DNA of 64,000 bases from Caulobacteraceae bacterium (GTDB lineage: Bacteria; Pseudomonadota; Alphaproteobacteria; Caulobacterales; Caulobacteraceae). A model generated the notes under the pieces. The model was given only the letters and a program-made list of their open reading frames with translations. It did no database searches and was not told where the DNA came from. A program made the translations under genes and the position numbers. Location of the stretch: assembly GCA_947475875.1 (NCBI GenBank), contig CANJME010000005.1:99119-163118 (forward strand), given 5' to 3'. Below, one piece after another: positions 1 to 9,810 of the stretch. How positions within the stretch are numbered: position 1 is the first letter of the stretch; each line of letters opens with the position of its first letter.

Positions 1-653
1 TCAACGTCATGCAGGAGCGTCTGCGCCGTTACGTCGATGACCGCACCGCCATGGTCGGCGCCATCGCCCACGATCTGCGCACGCCGCTGACGCGCCTACG
101 ATTCCGCATCGAAAGCCTGCCGGACGATCAGAAGGCCACGATGTCGACCGACCTCGACCAGATGGAAGCCATGGTCGCGGCCACCCTTTCCTTTGTGCGT
201 GACGCGACGCAAGCGGCCCAACGCACCAAGCTCGAGCTCTCGTCCGTGCTGGAAAGCCTCGCCGACGAGATGAGCGATATGGGCTCAAGCGTCACCATGG
301 AACGGTCCGACAAGGTGGTGGTTGAAGGCGACCCCGTGGCGCTTAAGCGCCTGTTCGGCAACCTGCTCGACAACGCCGTCAAGTACGGCAAGGCCGCGCG
401 CGTGCGGGTGTTCAAGGAAGACGACCACGCCATCGTCGAGATCGACGACGATGGCCCCGGCGTGCCCGAAGCCGAAAAGGAACGGGTATTTGAGCCCTTC
501 TATCGCCGCGAGCCTTCGCGCAACCGCGACACCGGCGGCATTGGCCTGGGCCTCGCCGTGGTGCGCACCGTCGCCCGCGCCCACGGCGGCGACGCCGAAC
601 TCATCAACCGCGATGGCGGCGGGTTGACGGCTCGGGTGAGTTTGCCCGTTTAG
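1..653 (+). CDS. Sensor histidine kinase, 3' part (truncated by window edge)
   Basis: The reading frame is open from the first complete codon at position 3, so this is the C-terminal part of a longer kinase; the ATG at 9 is an internal Met. The phospho-acceptor H-box (AIAHDLRTPLTRL) lies about 20 residues after that Met. It is followed by the N-box (NLLDNAVKYG), G1 (DDGPGVP), F-box (VFEPFYR) and G2 (GGIGLGLAVVR), which together make a complete DHp and HATPase_c pair. The sensory region and any paired response regulator are upstream of the window. The kinase would autophosphorylate the H-box histidine and pass phosphate to its regulator. Stimulus and partner cannot be inferred. Confidence 0.93.
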   Translation, partial: NVMQERLRRYVDDRTAMVGAIAHDLRTPLTRLRFRIESLPDDQKATMSTDLDQMEAMVAATLSFVRDATQAAQRTKLELSSVLESLADEMSDMGSSVTMERSDKVVVEGDPVALKRLFGNLLDNAVKYGKAARVRVFKEDDHAIVEIDDDGPGVPEAEKERVFEPFYRREPSRNRDTGGIGLGLAVVRTVARAHGGDAELINRDGGGLTARVSLPV

Positions 654-663
654 GCGCTGCGCC

Positions 664-785
664 TTTCCCTCCCGCTCGTCGGGAGCGTGGCTCGCCGAAG
701 GCGAGACGGGTGGGCTATTCGCATATGGGCAGTTGCCCACCCTGGTTGCTTCGCAACCTGTCCCTCCCGACAAGCGGGAGGGAAA
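664..785. repeat. Structured intergenic repeat, family 1 copy A
   Basis: This palindromic element sits between the convergent kinase and A-type carrier genes. The ends pair over 13 bp (664-676 with 773-785). Each end can also fold alone as CTCCCG-N5-CGGGAG. Inside are the hairpins CTCGCC-gaa-GGCGAG and GTTGC-ttc-GCAAC, and a long-range pairing GGTGGGC/GCCCACC. Related copies are at 8390-8514 and 33929-34047. Confidence 0.85.
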
Positions 786-788
786 GTG

Positions 789-1172
789 TTATCCAGCTTC
801 GGCCGGAATAATCGTCACGCTCTCACCACACCCGCAGGCGTCGGTTTCGTTGGGATTGCGGAAGACGAATTTGGACGCCAGTTTCGTCGCTTCGTAGTCG
901 ATCACGGACCCGACGAGGAACAGCACCGCCTTGGGCTCGATCAGGATGGTGACGCCCTTGTCCTCGATCACCTCGTCCAGCGGCTGGCGGTCGGCGGCGT
1001 ATTCGAGGGTGTATTCCTGCCCCGCGCAGCCGCCGTTCTTCACGCCGACGCGCAGGCCCGCATAAGGTTTCTCCGCCCGGGCCATGATCTCCGACACGCG
1101 CGCGGCGGCGGCCTCCGTCAGCGTGACGACCTTGGAGCGTTCGCGGCGAGCTCTCGGGACGACCTGATCCAT
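789..1172 (-). CDS. sufA: A-type Fe-S carrier protein (IscA/SufA/ErpA family)
   Basis: A 127-residue A-type iron-sulfur carrier. The three family cysteines are Cys49 (NGGCAGQ) and the C-terminal pair Cys113/Cys115 (DACGCGES), which bind a cluster for delivery to apoproteins. The ATG at 1172 overlaps the stop of the upstream sufT-like gene by one base (TGATG). I preferred it to an in-frame start far upstream that lies inside that gene. It is the last gene of the SUF operon, and the repeat at 664-785 follows its 3' end. Calling it sufA rather than erpA rests on operon position only. Confidence 0.9.
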   Translation of the reverse strand: MDQVVPRARRERSKVVTLTEAAAARVSEIMARAEKPYAGLRVGVKNGGCAGQEYTLEYAADRQPLDEVIEDKGVTILIEPKAVLFLVGSVIDYEATKLASKFVFRNPNETDACGCGESVTIIPAEAG

Positions 1173-1531
1173 CAGAACATGTTCAGTTGCAGGCGGGCTT
1201 CGTCGGACATCATCGACTGGTCCCACGGCGGATCGAAGGTGAGGTTGACGGTGGCTGACTTCAAACCCTCGACCTGCAGGGCCGCATCGCGCACCCAGTC
1301 GGGCATCTCGCCCGCCACCGGGCAACCGGGCGCGGTCAGTGTCATGTCGATGACCACGTCGCGGTCGTCGGAAATGTCGACCTTGTAGATCAGGCCCAGC
1401 TCATAGATGTCGACCGGAATTTCCGGATCGAACACCGTCTTCAGCTGCACGATCAGGTCATCGGTCAGCCGGTCCAGTTCCGCTTTGGGAATGGCGCTTT
1501 GGGCGGGTTTGATTTCGGTTGCGTCGTCCAT
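1172..1531 (-). CDS. sufT: SufT-like MIP18/DUF59 Fe-S assembly factor
   Basis: A 119-residue protein of the MIP18/DUF59 family. The core is DPEIPVDIYELGLIY, then a TLTAPGCPVAGEMP segment with the conserved Cys, and a C-terminal LTFDPPWD. In this family SufT helps Fe-S cluster maturation, especially under high demand, but its biochemical activity is unsettled. Start and stop overlap both neighbours by one base, so it is probably translationally coupled between sufS and the A-type carrier. Confidence 0.88.
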   Translation of the reverse strand: MDDATEIKPAQSAIPKAELDRLTDDLIVQLKTVFDPEIPVDIYELGLIYKVDISDDRDVVIDMTLTAPGCPVAGEMPDWVRDAALQVEGLKSATVNLTFDPPWDQSMMSDEARLQLNMF

Positions 1532-2778
1532 CAGGCAAAAAACGTCCGGGTTTTGTTGAGGGCGGACACGAACGAGTCGGCCTCCTCAAGGGTGTTATAT
1601 AGGGCGAAGGAGGCGCGGGCGCTCGACGTGGCGCCAAATCGCCGCATCAGGGGCTCGGCGCAGTGGGTTCCGGCGCGGACAGCCACGCCTTGCCGGTCGA
1701 GGATCTGGGCGACATCGTGGGCGTGGGCGCCCTCGATATTGAAGGTGAAGATCGCGCCCTTGCCCGGCGCGGTTCCATAGCGCTTCAGCCAGTTGGCGCC
1801 GTTCAGGCCTTCTTCCACCCGGGCCAGCAGGGCGTGTTCGTGGGCGGCGATGGCTGGCCGGTCGAGGCCCTCCAGCCAGGTGATCGCAGCCGCCAGACCA
1901 ATGGCCTCGACGATGGGCGGCGTGCCGGCCTCGAAGCGGTTGGGCGGATCGGCGTAGGTAATGGCGTCGCACGCCACCGATGAAATCATGTCGCCGCCGC
2001 CCTGATAGGGCTGCAGGGCCGCCAGCCACTCGGCTTTGCCATAGAGCACGCCGATGCCGGTGGGCCCGTAGAGCTTGTGGCCCGAGAAGGCGTAGAAATC
2101 GGCGTCCAGCGCCTGCACATCGACCGGCAGGTGCACGGCGCCCTGGGCCCCGTCGACCAGCACCAGAGCGCCCGCGGCGTGGGCAGCGTCGATGATCTCG
2201 CGCACCGGATTGATGGTCCCCAGCACATTCGACATGTGGGTGATGGCCACCATGCGGGTTCGTTCGGTGAAGAGCCCGGGCAACGCCGCCATGTCCAGAG
2301 AGCCGTCGTCCAGCACGGGGATGAATTTCAGCACCACACCGGCCCGCTCGCGCAGGAAGTGCCAGGGCACGATATTGGCGTGGTGCTCCATCTCGGTGAG
2401 CAGAATCTCGTCGCCGGCTTTCAGGGTGGCGCCGAAGGACGAGGCCACCAGGTTGATCGCCTCGGTCGTGCCCTTGGTGAAAACGATCTCGGCACTCGAT
2501 TTCGCATTCAGGAACCGCCGCACCGTCTCGCGCGCGGCCTCGAAGGCGTCGGTGGTCTCATTGGCCAGGGTGTGCAGCCCGCGGTGCACATTGGCGTAGG
2601 TCTCGCCCATGGCCTTGGCGACCGCGTCGATGACCACCTTCGGTTTCTGGGCCGAGGCGCCGCTATCCAGATAGACCAGCGGATGACCGTTGATCCGCCG
2701 TGAGAGGATCGGGAACTCGGCGCGGATGGCGTGGGGGTCGAAACTCAAGTCAACCCCCGCAACTTTTCGCTCGCCCAC
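1531..2778 (-). CDS. sufS: SufS cysteine desulfurase (group II)
   Basis: A 415-residue PLP enzyme that takes sulfur from L-cysteine as a persulfide for SUF cluster assembly. The PLP-lysine motif is SGHKLYGPTGIGVLYG, and the persulfide cysteine is Cys373 in AGTHCAEPLM, the short group II form. The chosen ATG overlaps the sufD stop by 34 bases; an in-frame TTG a few codons in would shorten this. The stop overlaps the sufT start. No SufE or SufU partner is encoded in the window. Confidence 0.95.
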   Translation of the reverse strand: MGERKVAGVDLSFDPHAIRAEFPILSRRINGHPLVYLDSGASAQKPKVVIDAVAKAMGETYANVHRGLHTLANETTDAFEAARETVRRFLNAKSSAEIVFTKGTTEAINLVASSFGATLKAGDEILLTEMEHHANIVPWHFLRERAGVVLKFIPVLDDGSLDMAALPGLFTERTRMVAITHMSNVLGTINPVREIIDAAHAAGALVLVDGAQGAVHLPVDVQALDADFYAFSGHKLYGPTGIGVLYGKAEWLAALQPYQGGGDMISSVACDAITYADPPNRFEAGTPPIVEAIGLAAAITWLEGLDRPAIAAHEHALLARVEEGLNGANWLKRYGTAPGKGAIFTFNIEGAHAHDVAQILDRQGVAVRAGTHCAEPLMRRFGATSSARASFALYNTLEEADSFVSALNKTRTFFA

Positions 2779-3776
2779 GTCCGCGCCACGTCGCGCGCGC
2801 CGTCGTGTTCGATGCGGTCGATGACCTCGCCGATGAAGGCTTCGGTCAGGAGAGCGCGGGCCTCAGCCAAGGTCATGCCGCGCTGGCGGGCGTAAAAGAT
2901 CGCCTGCTCGTCCAGCTGGCCGACAGTGTTGCCGTGAGCGCAGGCGACGTCGTCGGCAAAGATCAGCAGTTCGGGCTTGGAATCCACCTCGCCCCGGTCG
3001 TCGAGGATCAGGGCGTGATGGCCCATTTTCGCGTCCGTTTTGTCGGCCCCGCGCTCGACGGTGATGCGGCCCTGGAAGACGCCGCGGCCCTGTCCGGCCA
3101 CCGCGCCTTTGGTCAGCTGGTCGGTGGTTCCGCCTTCGCCTTTGTGGGTAACGGTGCTGGTCAGGTCGGTGTGGCGTTTCTCGCCGACCAGATAGACGCC
3201 ATCCAGGCGCACAGCGGCGCCCGCGCCCGGATGGGCCAGCCGTGTCTCGATCCGCTGGCGTTTGGCGCCGATCGCCAGTGTCGTCTGGGCAAACTTCGAG
3301 CCCGCACCGATCCCGACCCGCGCCAGAGTAACGGCGATAGCGTCGGCGGCTTCGGTGGCGACGACCACTCGTTCCAAGACCGCGCTGGCGCCCAGGGTGA
3401 TATCCATCTCAACGTCGGTGATGTAGCCGGCCCCAAAGCTCTCGTGGCTTTCCAGCAAGGTGAGTTCGGCGCCTTCAGCGACGGTGACGGCCACATCCGC
3501 GCTGTGGGACGTGCCTTCGGCGCGCGAGATCAGCCGGAGGGCGATGGTTTTCTTCTCGCCGGCCGCCAGGTGGATACGGGCTGAACCGCCGTTGATGACC
3601 AGCATGGTCTCGGAGCAGACCGCCGCGAACGGCCCCTCGCCCCGCGCCGAGGCGTCCGGCGAGGCGGGCGGGATGGCGCGGATCAACCCGCGCAGATCGC
3701 TCCAGCGCCAGTCCTCGTCGCGCCGCGACGGCAGTTCGGCGAGATCGCCGGTTTCGAGGGCTCGTGAAAGGCTCAT
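2745..3776 (-). CDS. sufD: SufD, scaffold subunit of SufBCD
   Basis: A 343-residue protein of the SufB/SufD family. The C-terminal half carries the recognisable core (GRITVERGADKTDA, HALILDDRGEVDSKPEL, ADDVACAHGNTVGQLDE) and the ending YARQRGMTLAEARALL. The family cysteine and histidine of the SufB-SufD interface are seen in VACAHG. It acts with SufB and the ATPase SufC as the cytosolic scaffold on which clusters are built. It overlaps sufC by 4 bases and sufS by 34. Confidence 0.95.
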   Translation of the reverse strand: MSLSRALETGDLAELPSRRDEDWRWSDLRGLIRAIPPASPDASARGEGPFAAVCSETMLVINGGSARIHLAAGEKKTIALRLISRAEGTSHSADVAVTVAEGAELTLLESHESFGAGYITDVEMDITLGASAVLERVVVATEAADAIAVTLARVGIGAGSKFAQTTLAIGAKRQRIETRLAHPGAGAAVRLDGVYLVGEKRHTDLTSTVTHKGEGGTTDQLTKGAVAGQGRGVFQGRITVERGADKTDAKMGHHALILDDRGEVDSKPELLIFADDVACAHGNTVGQLDEQAIFYARQRGMTLAEARALLTEAFIGEVIDRIEHDGARDVARTWASEKLRGLT

Positions 3777-4512
3777 GCGGCGTACTTGTCGTAGCCTTCC
3801 GCTTCGAGCTGGTGGGCCAGTTCCGGCCCGCCAGACGCGGCGATCCGCCCGGCGGCCAGCACATGCACCTGATCCGGTTTGATGTAGTCCAGCAGGCGCT
3901 GATAGTGGGTGATGATCAGCATCGAACGGTCCGGCGAACGCAGCGCATTAACCCCGTCGGCGACGACCTTAAGGGCGTCGATATCGAGACCGGAATCGGT
4001 TTCATCGAGGATGAGAAAGCGCGGCGAAAGCATCGCCATTTGAAAGATTTCCATGCGTTTCTTCTCACCACCGGAAAAGCCCACATTCAGCGGCCGTTTC
4101 AGCATGTCGAAGTCGATCTTCAGCGATTTCGCGACTTCGCGCGCGCGCTTCAGAAATTCCGGCGCCGAAACCTCGTCCTCGCCGCGGGCCTTCTTCTGGG
4201 CGTTCAACGCCGTGCGCAGGAAGGTCAGGCCGGGCACGCCGGGGATCTCGATGGGATACTGGAACGACAGGAAAACGCCCTTCGCCGCCCGCTGGTCAGG
4301 CTCCAGCGCCAGCAGGTCTTCGCCGTCGAGGGTGACGGTTCCGTCCGTGACCTCGTAGCCCTCGCGACCGGTGAGCACATAGGACAGCGTCGACTTCCCC
4401 GCCCCGTTCGGCCCCATGATGGCGTGCACCTGCCCCGCAGGAACCGACAGCGTCAGACCTTTAAGAATCTCGGTTCCGCCGACCGTGGCGTGGAGGTTTT
4501 GGATTTCAAGCA

Positions 4513-4513
<1 letters not shown>
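3773..4513 (-). CDS. sufC: SufC, ATPase of SufBCD
   Basis: A 246-residue ABC-type ATPase. It has Walker A GPNGAGKST near residue 35, a Q-loop in SFQYPIEIPG, the signature FSGGEKKRMEI, and Walker B FLILDETDSGLD followed by the H-loop histidine in IITHY. The TDSGLD form is characteristic of SufC. It is soluble and drives conformational change in SufB-SufD. The ATG shares one base with the sufB stop. Confidence 0.97.
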
Positions 4514-5981
<1,468 letters not shown>

Positions 5982-5982
<1 letters not shown>

Positions 5983-7103
5983 CAGGAGGCCATCCTTCTG
6001 GCCTGGTGCTTTTCAAATGCATTCAGCCAGACATCGCCGCAGGTTTTCCAGTCCTGGGCCGCGCTGGCCCAGCCGCCGGAGACGCGGATGGCGTTGGCGG
6101 CCAGATCTTCACGGCCCATGGCGGCGACGGTGGCCGACGGCTTCAGCTTGCCGGACGAGCAGGCGGGGCCGGCGCTGACCATCACGCCAGCCAGATCCAG
6201 GCTCATGACCTGCAGCGTGCTCTCATAGCCGGGCATGGCGAAACCAAGGGTCTGTGGCAGGCGCGGAACTTCAGCGCCAAAAGCAATCGCGCCGACGGCT
6301 TCGACCCGGGTCTGCAGATCATCGCGCCAGGCCGATTGCGCAGCCATCTTCGGCAGGTCGCGCGTCGCGGCTTTCGCCGCCGCCGCCATGCCGGCGATGC
6401 CTGGAACGTTCTCGGCGCCGCCCCGACGGCCCTGTTCCTGACCGCCGCCGTGGATCAGCCGCGACAGCTTCGAGCGCGGCCCGGCGGCCAGCGCTCCCAC
6501 CCCGAACGGCGCGCCGATCTTGTGGCCGACCAGGGCCATGGTGTCGGCGCCCAATTCATTGAAGTGGATGGCGATTTTGCCGACCGCGCCGACCGCATCG
6601 ACGTGCAGCCAGCCGCCGGCCTCGCGCACGAGCGCCGAAGCCTCGACCACCGGCTGAATGACCCCGGTCTCGTTATTGGCCAGCATCAGGCAGACCAGCG
6701 CCTTGCCGGGCTTGGCCAGCGCATCCGCCAGCCAGTTCAGATCGGCCACACCCTGACCATCCACAGGCCACACCTCAATCAACGGCGACTTGGCCCGGCC
6801 ATTTTCGGACACGGCGGCATGTTCGGTGGCGCCCAGAATGATCCGATCGAAACCCGCCAGCACAGCGCTTTCGATGGCGAGTGCATTGGATTCGGTGCCG
6901 CCACTGGTGAAGGTGATCGAGGCCGGCTTCACCGCCACGAAGCCGGCCACATCCGTCCGCGCCTGTTCGACCAGCGCCCGCGCCGCCCGGCCCGCCGCAT
7001 GCACAGAGGCCGGATTGCCCAGCAGGTCCATGGCTGCATTGGCCGCCGCCCTCGCCTCGGGCCGGATCGGCGCGGTGGCGTTATAATCCAGGTAGACGGC
7101 CAT
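5982..7103 (-). CDS. Second cysteine desulfurase (IscS/NifS-like)
   Basis: A 373-residue class V aminotransferase-fold enzyme. It has the PLP lysine in [15 protein letters not shown] and the persulfide cysteine Cys315 in [12 protein letters not shown], whose SSG loop is the IscS/NifS (group I) hallmark. The ATG at 7103 starts [12 protein letters not shown], the expected family N-terminus, and overlaps the iscR stop by one base; a longer upstream frame would run into iscR. A group I desulfurase next to the group II sufS in one operon gives the pathway two sulfur donors. Confidence 0.92.
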
Positions 7104-7555
7104 CAGGCGGCCTCCGCGCTGGCTGAGACTTTGGCGCCCACGCGGCCCTTGGCGACATCTTCCAGACTGACGCCGGCCAGGAAAGTTTCGATCTGCTCGC
7201 CCATCTGGGCCCATAGGTCATGGGTCGCGCAGCGCGCGCCGCCCTTCATGCAGCCCTTTTCGTGCATGGCGCAGCGCGTAGCCCGCAGGGGCTCGTCCAC
7301 CGCATGCACCACATCAGCGACACTGGTTTCGCCCGCCGACTTCGCCAGCCGGTAGCCGCCGCCGGGCCCGCGCACGCTCTCAACCAGCCCCCGCCGCTTC
7401 AGGCGCGCGAACAGCTGCTCAAGGTATGACAACGAGATTTGTTGGCGCTCGGCGATCTCGGCCAGGGCCACGGCTCGCCTGCCGCCCACCGCCGAATGAC
7501 CGGCGAGGTCGGTCATCGCCATCACGGCGTAACGTCCCTTGGTGCTGAGTTTCAT
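7103..7555 (-). CDS. iscR: Rrf2-family Fe-S-sensing repressor (IscR-like)
   Basis: A 150-residue Rrf2 regulator. The winged helix opens with MKLSTKGRYAVMAM and contains SLSYLEQLFARLKRRGLV and the wing GPGGGYRL. Cys95, Cys102 and Cys109 plus His112 (CATHD) are placed to ligate a [2Fe-2S] cluster, as in IscR. It is the first gene of the SUF operon and very probably represses it when cluster supply is adequate. A palindrome lies in its promoter at 7637-7653. Confidence 0.92.
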   Translation of the reverse strand: MKLSTKGRYAVMAMTDLAGHSAVGGRRAVALAEIAERQQISLSYLEQLFARLKRRGLVESVRGPGGGYRLAKSAGETSVADVVHAVDEPLRATRCAMHEKGCMKGGARCATHDLWAQMGEQIETFLAGVSLEDVAKGRVGAKVSASAEAA

Positions 7556-7626
7556 GGCGTGCCTTCAGAGAAATCTCGCGTTTTGAAGGCGGCTTGTGTT
7601 AGCAACCGCCCCTTGCGCATGGCTGT

Positions 7627-7655
7627 CATGTAGAAAGACCAAGCGCATTGGTCAA
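7627..7655 (-). promoter_or_regulatory. Predicted sigma-70-type promoter of the iscR-suf operon
   Basis: On the minus strand, TTGACC (7655-7650) is followed after exactly 17 bases by TACATG (7632-7627), a reasonable -35/-10 pair. The start of transcription would be about 65 bases upstream of the iscR ATG. No other good pair was seen between iscR and the divergent hydrolase. Confidence 0.5.
7637..7653. promoter_or_regulatory. Palindromic operator candidate in the iscR-suf promoter
   Basis: The perfect inverted repeat GACCAA-N5-TTGGTC overlaps the predicted -35 and fills most of the spacer, where bound repressor would block RNA polymerase. Autoregulation by the IscR-type protein is the simplest reading. 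It also lies about 20 bases before the divergent hydrolase start. Confidence 0.5.
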
Positions 7656-7673
7656 CTATTATGGAGATTGCGA

Positions 7674-8324
7674 GTGCCTGAGGTGATTCTGACCGGCGGA
7701 GCCGGACGAATCGAAGGCCGCTATAATCCCGGCAAGACGTCGAACGCGCCGGTCGCCCTGATCCTGCCGCCGCACCCCAAGGCCGGCGGCAATATGGACT
7801 ATCCGGTCGTCGCCCAGCTTTACCTGCTTTTCATGCAGCGGGGTTTCGCGACACTGCGCTTCAATTTCCGCGGCGTCGGCCGCAGCCAGGGTGAATTCGA
7901 CGCCGGCATCGGTGAACTTTCGGATGCGGCCACCGCGCTCGACTGGCTGCAGGGCAACAACCCCACTGCTTCCCAGTGCTGGATCGCCGGCTATTCCTTC
8001 GGCGCCTATATCGGCATGCAGCTTCTGATGCGCCGGCCCGAGACTGACGGCTTCATCAGCGTCTCGCCGCCCGCCAATATGTACGATTTCTCGTTCCTGG
8101 CCCCCTGCCCGGCCTCGGGCCTCTTCCTGCACGGCACCAACGATCCGGTCACCCCGCCGCTGGAAGTCGACCGTGTGGTCGCCAAGCTGCGCACGCAAAA
8201 GGGCATCGTCATCGACTACGAACTGGTCGAAAACGCCACCCACTTCTGGGGCGGCCAGGTGGATGAGGTAGAGCGCCGCGTCGCGGCCTATCTCGACAAG
8301 CGGCTGGAAGAAAACCCCATCTAG
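7674..8324 (+). CDS. Alpha/beta hydrolase of unknown substrate
   Basis: A 216-residue single-domain hydrolase. The nucleophile elbow is GYSFG, the acid is in GTNDPVTP and the histidine in ENATHFWGG. A strand-helix block, FATLRFNFRGVGRSQG, precedes the elbow. GTG at 7674 is chosen because GGAG lies 7 bases upstream and the protein then begins PEVILTGGAGRIEG. It has no signal peptide, so it is probably cytosolic. The gene is divergent from iscR. Its stop codon forms the first bases of a family 2 repeat. Confidence 0.85.
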   Translation: MPEVILTGGAGRIEGRYNPGKTSNAPVALILPPHPKAGGNMDYPVVAQLYLLFMQRGFATLRFNFRGVGRSQGEFDAGIGELSDAATALDWLQGNNPTASQCWIAGYSFGAYIGMQLLMRRPETDGFISVSPPANMYDFSFLAPCPASGLFLHGTNDPVTPPLEVDRVVAKLRTQKGIVIDYELVENATHFWGGQVDEVERRVAAYLDKRLEENPI

Positions 8325-8388
8325 CGCTCAACCCTCGGACTTGATCCGAGGGGAGCCGAAGGCGAGCGATAGCGCGACGCAAAATGCT
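8324..8388 (+). repeat. Post-stop short repeat, family 2 copy 1
   Basis: It begins GCGCTCA, overlapping the hydrolase TAG, and ends ATAGCGCGACGCAAAATGCT. The interior holds the hairpin CCTCGGACTTGATCCGAGG (8333-8351) and then GCC-GAA-GGC. The outer GCGCT/AGCGC arms pair. This copy carries a longer insert than the others. Confidence 0.7.
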
Positions 8389-8389
8389 C

Positions 8390-8514
8390 TTTCCCTCCCG
8401 CCTGTCGGGAGGGTGGCTCGGCGCAAAGCGTCGAGACGGGTGGGTCAACGGCGACAGGGGTGACCCACCCTGGTCGCTTCGCGACCTGTCCCTCCCAACT
8501 TCGTGGGAGGGAAA
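8390..8514. repeat. Structured intergenic repeat, family 1 copy B
   Basis: Same layout as 664-785, between the convergent hydrolase and anmK genes. The left terminal hairpin is CTCCCG-type (CTCCCG/CGGGAG) and the right one is CTCCCA-type (CTCCCA/TGGGAG). The inner stems are CTCGGCGC/GCGTCGAG, GGGTGGGTCA/TGACCCACCC and GGTCGC-ttc-GCGACC. Confidence 0.85.
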
Positions 8515-8519
8515 GCAGA

Positions 8520-9629
8520 TTACGGCTCGACGATCACGCCGCCCGTCATCGGTTCGGATACCCCCGTCGTGCACGGGAAGCTGATCGGCAGGCCCAATCT
8601 TGTCCGCGCCGCCAGGTAGGCGAAGGCTTCGGCTTCGATCGAATCGCCGCGCCAACCGACTTCCTCGGCCGTCGTCACCGGAACGCCCGCCCGCGCGCCG
8701 ATCTCGCGCATCAGCACCGGGTTGTGCCGCCCACCGCCGCAGGCGACCAGCCAGCCGGGCTTGACCGGCAAGGCGGCGACGCCCAGGGCCACGGTCTCAG
8801 CCGCGAAAGCCGTCAGGGTCGCGCAGGCGTCCTCGATGGACAGAGTCCGCACCGGAAAAAGTGAAAAATCGTATCGATCCAGAGACTTGGGACCAGGTGT
8901 TATGAAATAGGGATGGGCCAGAAGGATGGCCAGCGCGTCCTCGTCCACCTTGCCGGAAGCCGCCCAGCCGCCGTTTACGTCACATCGCTCGCTGGTGCGG
9001 CTCTGCACCAGCTGGTCGATCATGCCGTTGGCCGGGCCGGTGTCGAAGGCCAGGAGTTCGGCCTCGTTGCCGGTGAAGAGGGTGATGTTGCCCACCCCAC
9101 CGAGGTTCAGCACCGCCACCGGCCGGTCGACGCCGGAGTAGCGGGCGAGCGCGGCGTGATAGACCGGCGCCAGCGGCGCACCCTGTCCGCCCGCCGCCAC
9201 GTCGGCGCTGCGGAAGTCGCAGGCCACCGGCAGGTTCAGCCCCTTGGCGAGGATATTGGCGTCGCCCAGCTGCACCGTGCGCCCGGGCCGGCCGCCATCA
9301 GGCCTTTCGTGCAGCACCGTCTGACCGTGGAAGCCGACGAGATCGAGGTGGCTGGGCCTGATCCCCGCCTGATGCAGAAACTCGCGCGCGGCGGTCAGAT
9401 GCTCCTGCGCCACGGCCCAGGACGCGGCGGCGAACGACGAGGGCCGCTTCTCGCCGCGTCCCCAGTTCTTCGCATCCTCGATGGCCCGCATCACCGCCGC
9501 ACGGGTGGCGACCGTCAGCTTGCGCTCAGCCGCGGGGCCAAAGGCGATGATCTCGCGCCCATCGGTCTCCAGCACGGCCATGTCGACCGCGTCGAGCGAT
9601 GTCCCGCTCATGAAGCCCAGCACTTTCAT
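8520..9629 (-). CDS. anmK: Anhydro-N-acetylmuramic acid kinase
   Basis: A 369-residue sugar kinase of the AnmK family, starting MKVLGFMSGTSLDAVDMAV, with the family's GHDG-like GFHGQT, LNLGGVGNIT and DTGPANGMID segments and the C-terminal ACGGGRHNPVLM. It phosphorylates 1,6-anhydro-MurNAc recovered from peptidoglycan turnover and opens the anhydro ring to give MurNAc-6-P. Length is normal. It stands alone on the minus strand, and its upstream region is shared with tyrS. Confidence 0.95.
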   Translation of the reverse strand: MKVLGFMSGTSLDAVDMAVLETDGREIIAFGPAAERKLTVATRAAVMRAIEDAKNWGRGEKRPSSFAAASWAVAQEHLTAAREFLHQAGIRPSHLDLVGFHGQTVLHERPDGGRPGRTVQLGDANILAKGLNLPVACDFRSADVAAGGQGAPLAPVYHAALARYSGVDRPVAVLNLGGVGNITLFTGNEAELLAFDTGPANGMIDQLVQSRTSERCDVNGGWAASGKVDEDALAILLAHPYFITPGPKSLDRYDFSLFPVRTLSIEDACATLTAFAAETVALGVAALPVKPGWLVACGGGRHNPVLMREIGARAGVPVTTAEEVGWRGDSIEAEAFAYLAARTRLGLPISFPCTTGVSEPMTGGVIVEP

Positions 9630-9646
9630 GAGAGCTTGACTGCCAT

Positions 9647-9675
9647 ATGGGGCGCGGAGTAGCTAGCCGCCCCAT
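9647..9675. other. Hairpin in the anmK-tyrS divergent intergenic region
   Basis: ATGGGGCG (9647-9654) and CGCCCCAT (9668-9675) form an 8-bp stem with a 13-base loop. It is close upstream of anmK on the minus strand and could be a leader hairpin or an operator. Nothing else structured was seen between 9630 and 9810. Confidence 0.3.
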
Positions 9676-9810
9676 GATCGCCCCGGCCACCCGCCAAACC
9701 TATTATTACCGCACGCAGCTTTAGCGCGCGGCCGCGATCCCCTGCCGCTTCTTTTAGCCGGCAGAACAACCCTGATGCTCTCCGGCCTCCATCTGCTAGA
9801 GAGACGTCCC

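Noticed and set aside
664..785. CRISPR-like array from the repeats
   Set aside because: Copies are tens of kilobases apart, palindromic throughout, without regular spacers or cas genes.
687..1388. Long plus-strand frame across the sufA/sufT region
   Set aside because: It is antisense to two well-supported Fe-S genes and partly within a repeat; its composition (Arg, Gly, Asp-rich) is that of a GC-rich shadow frame.
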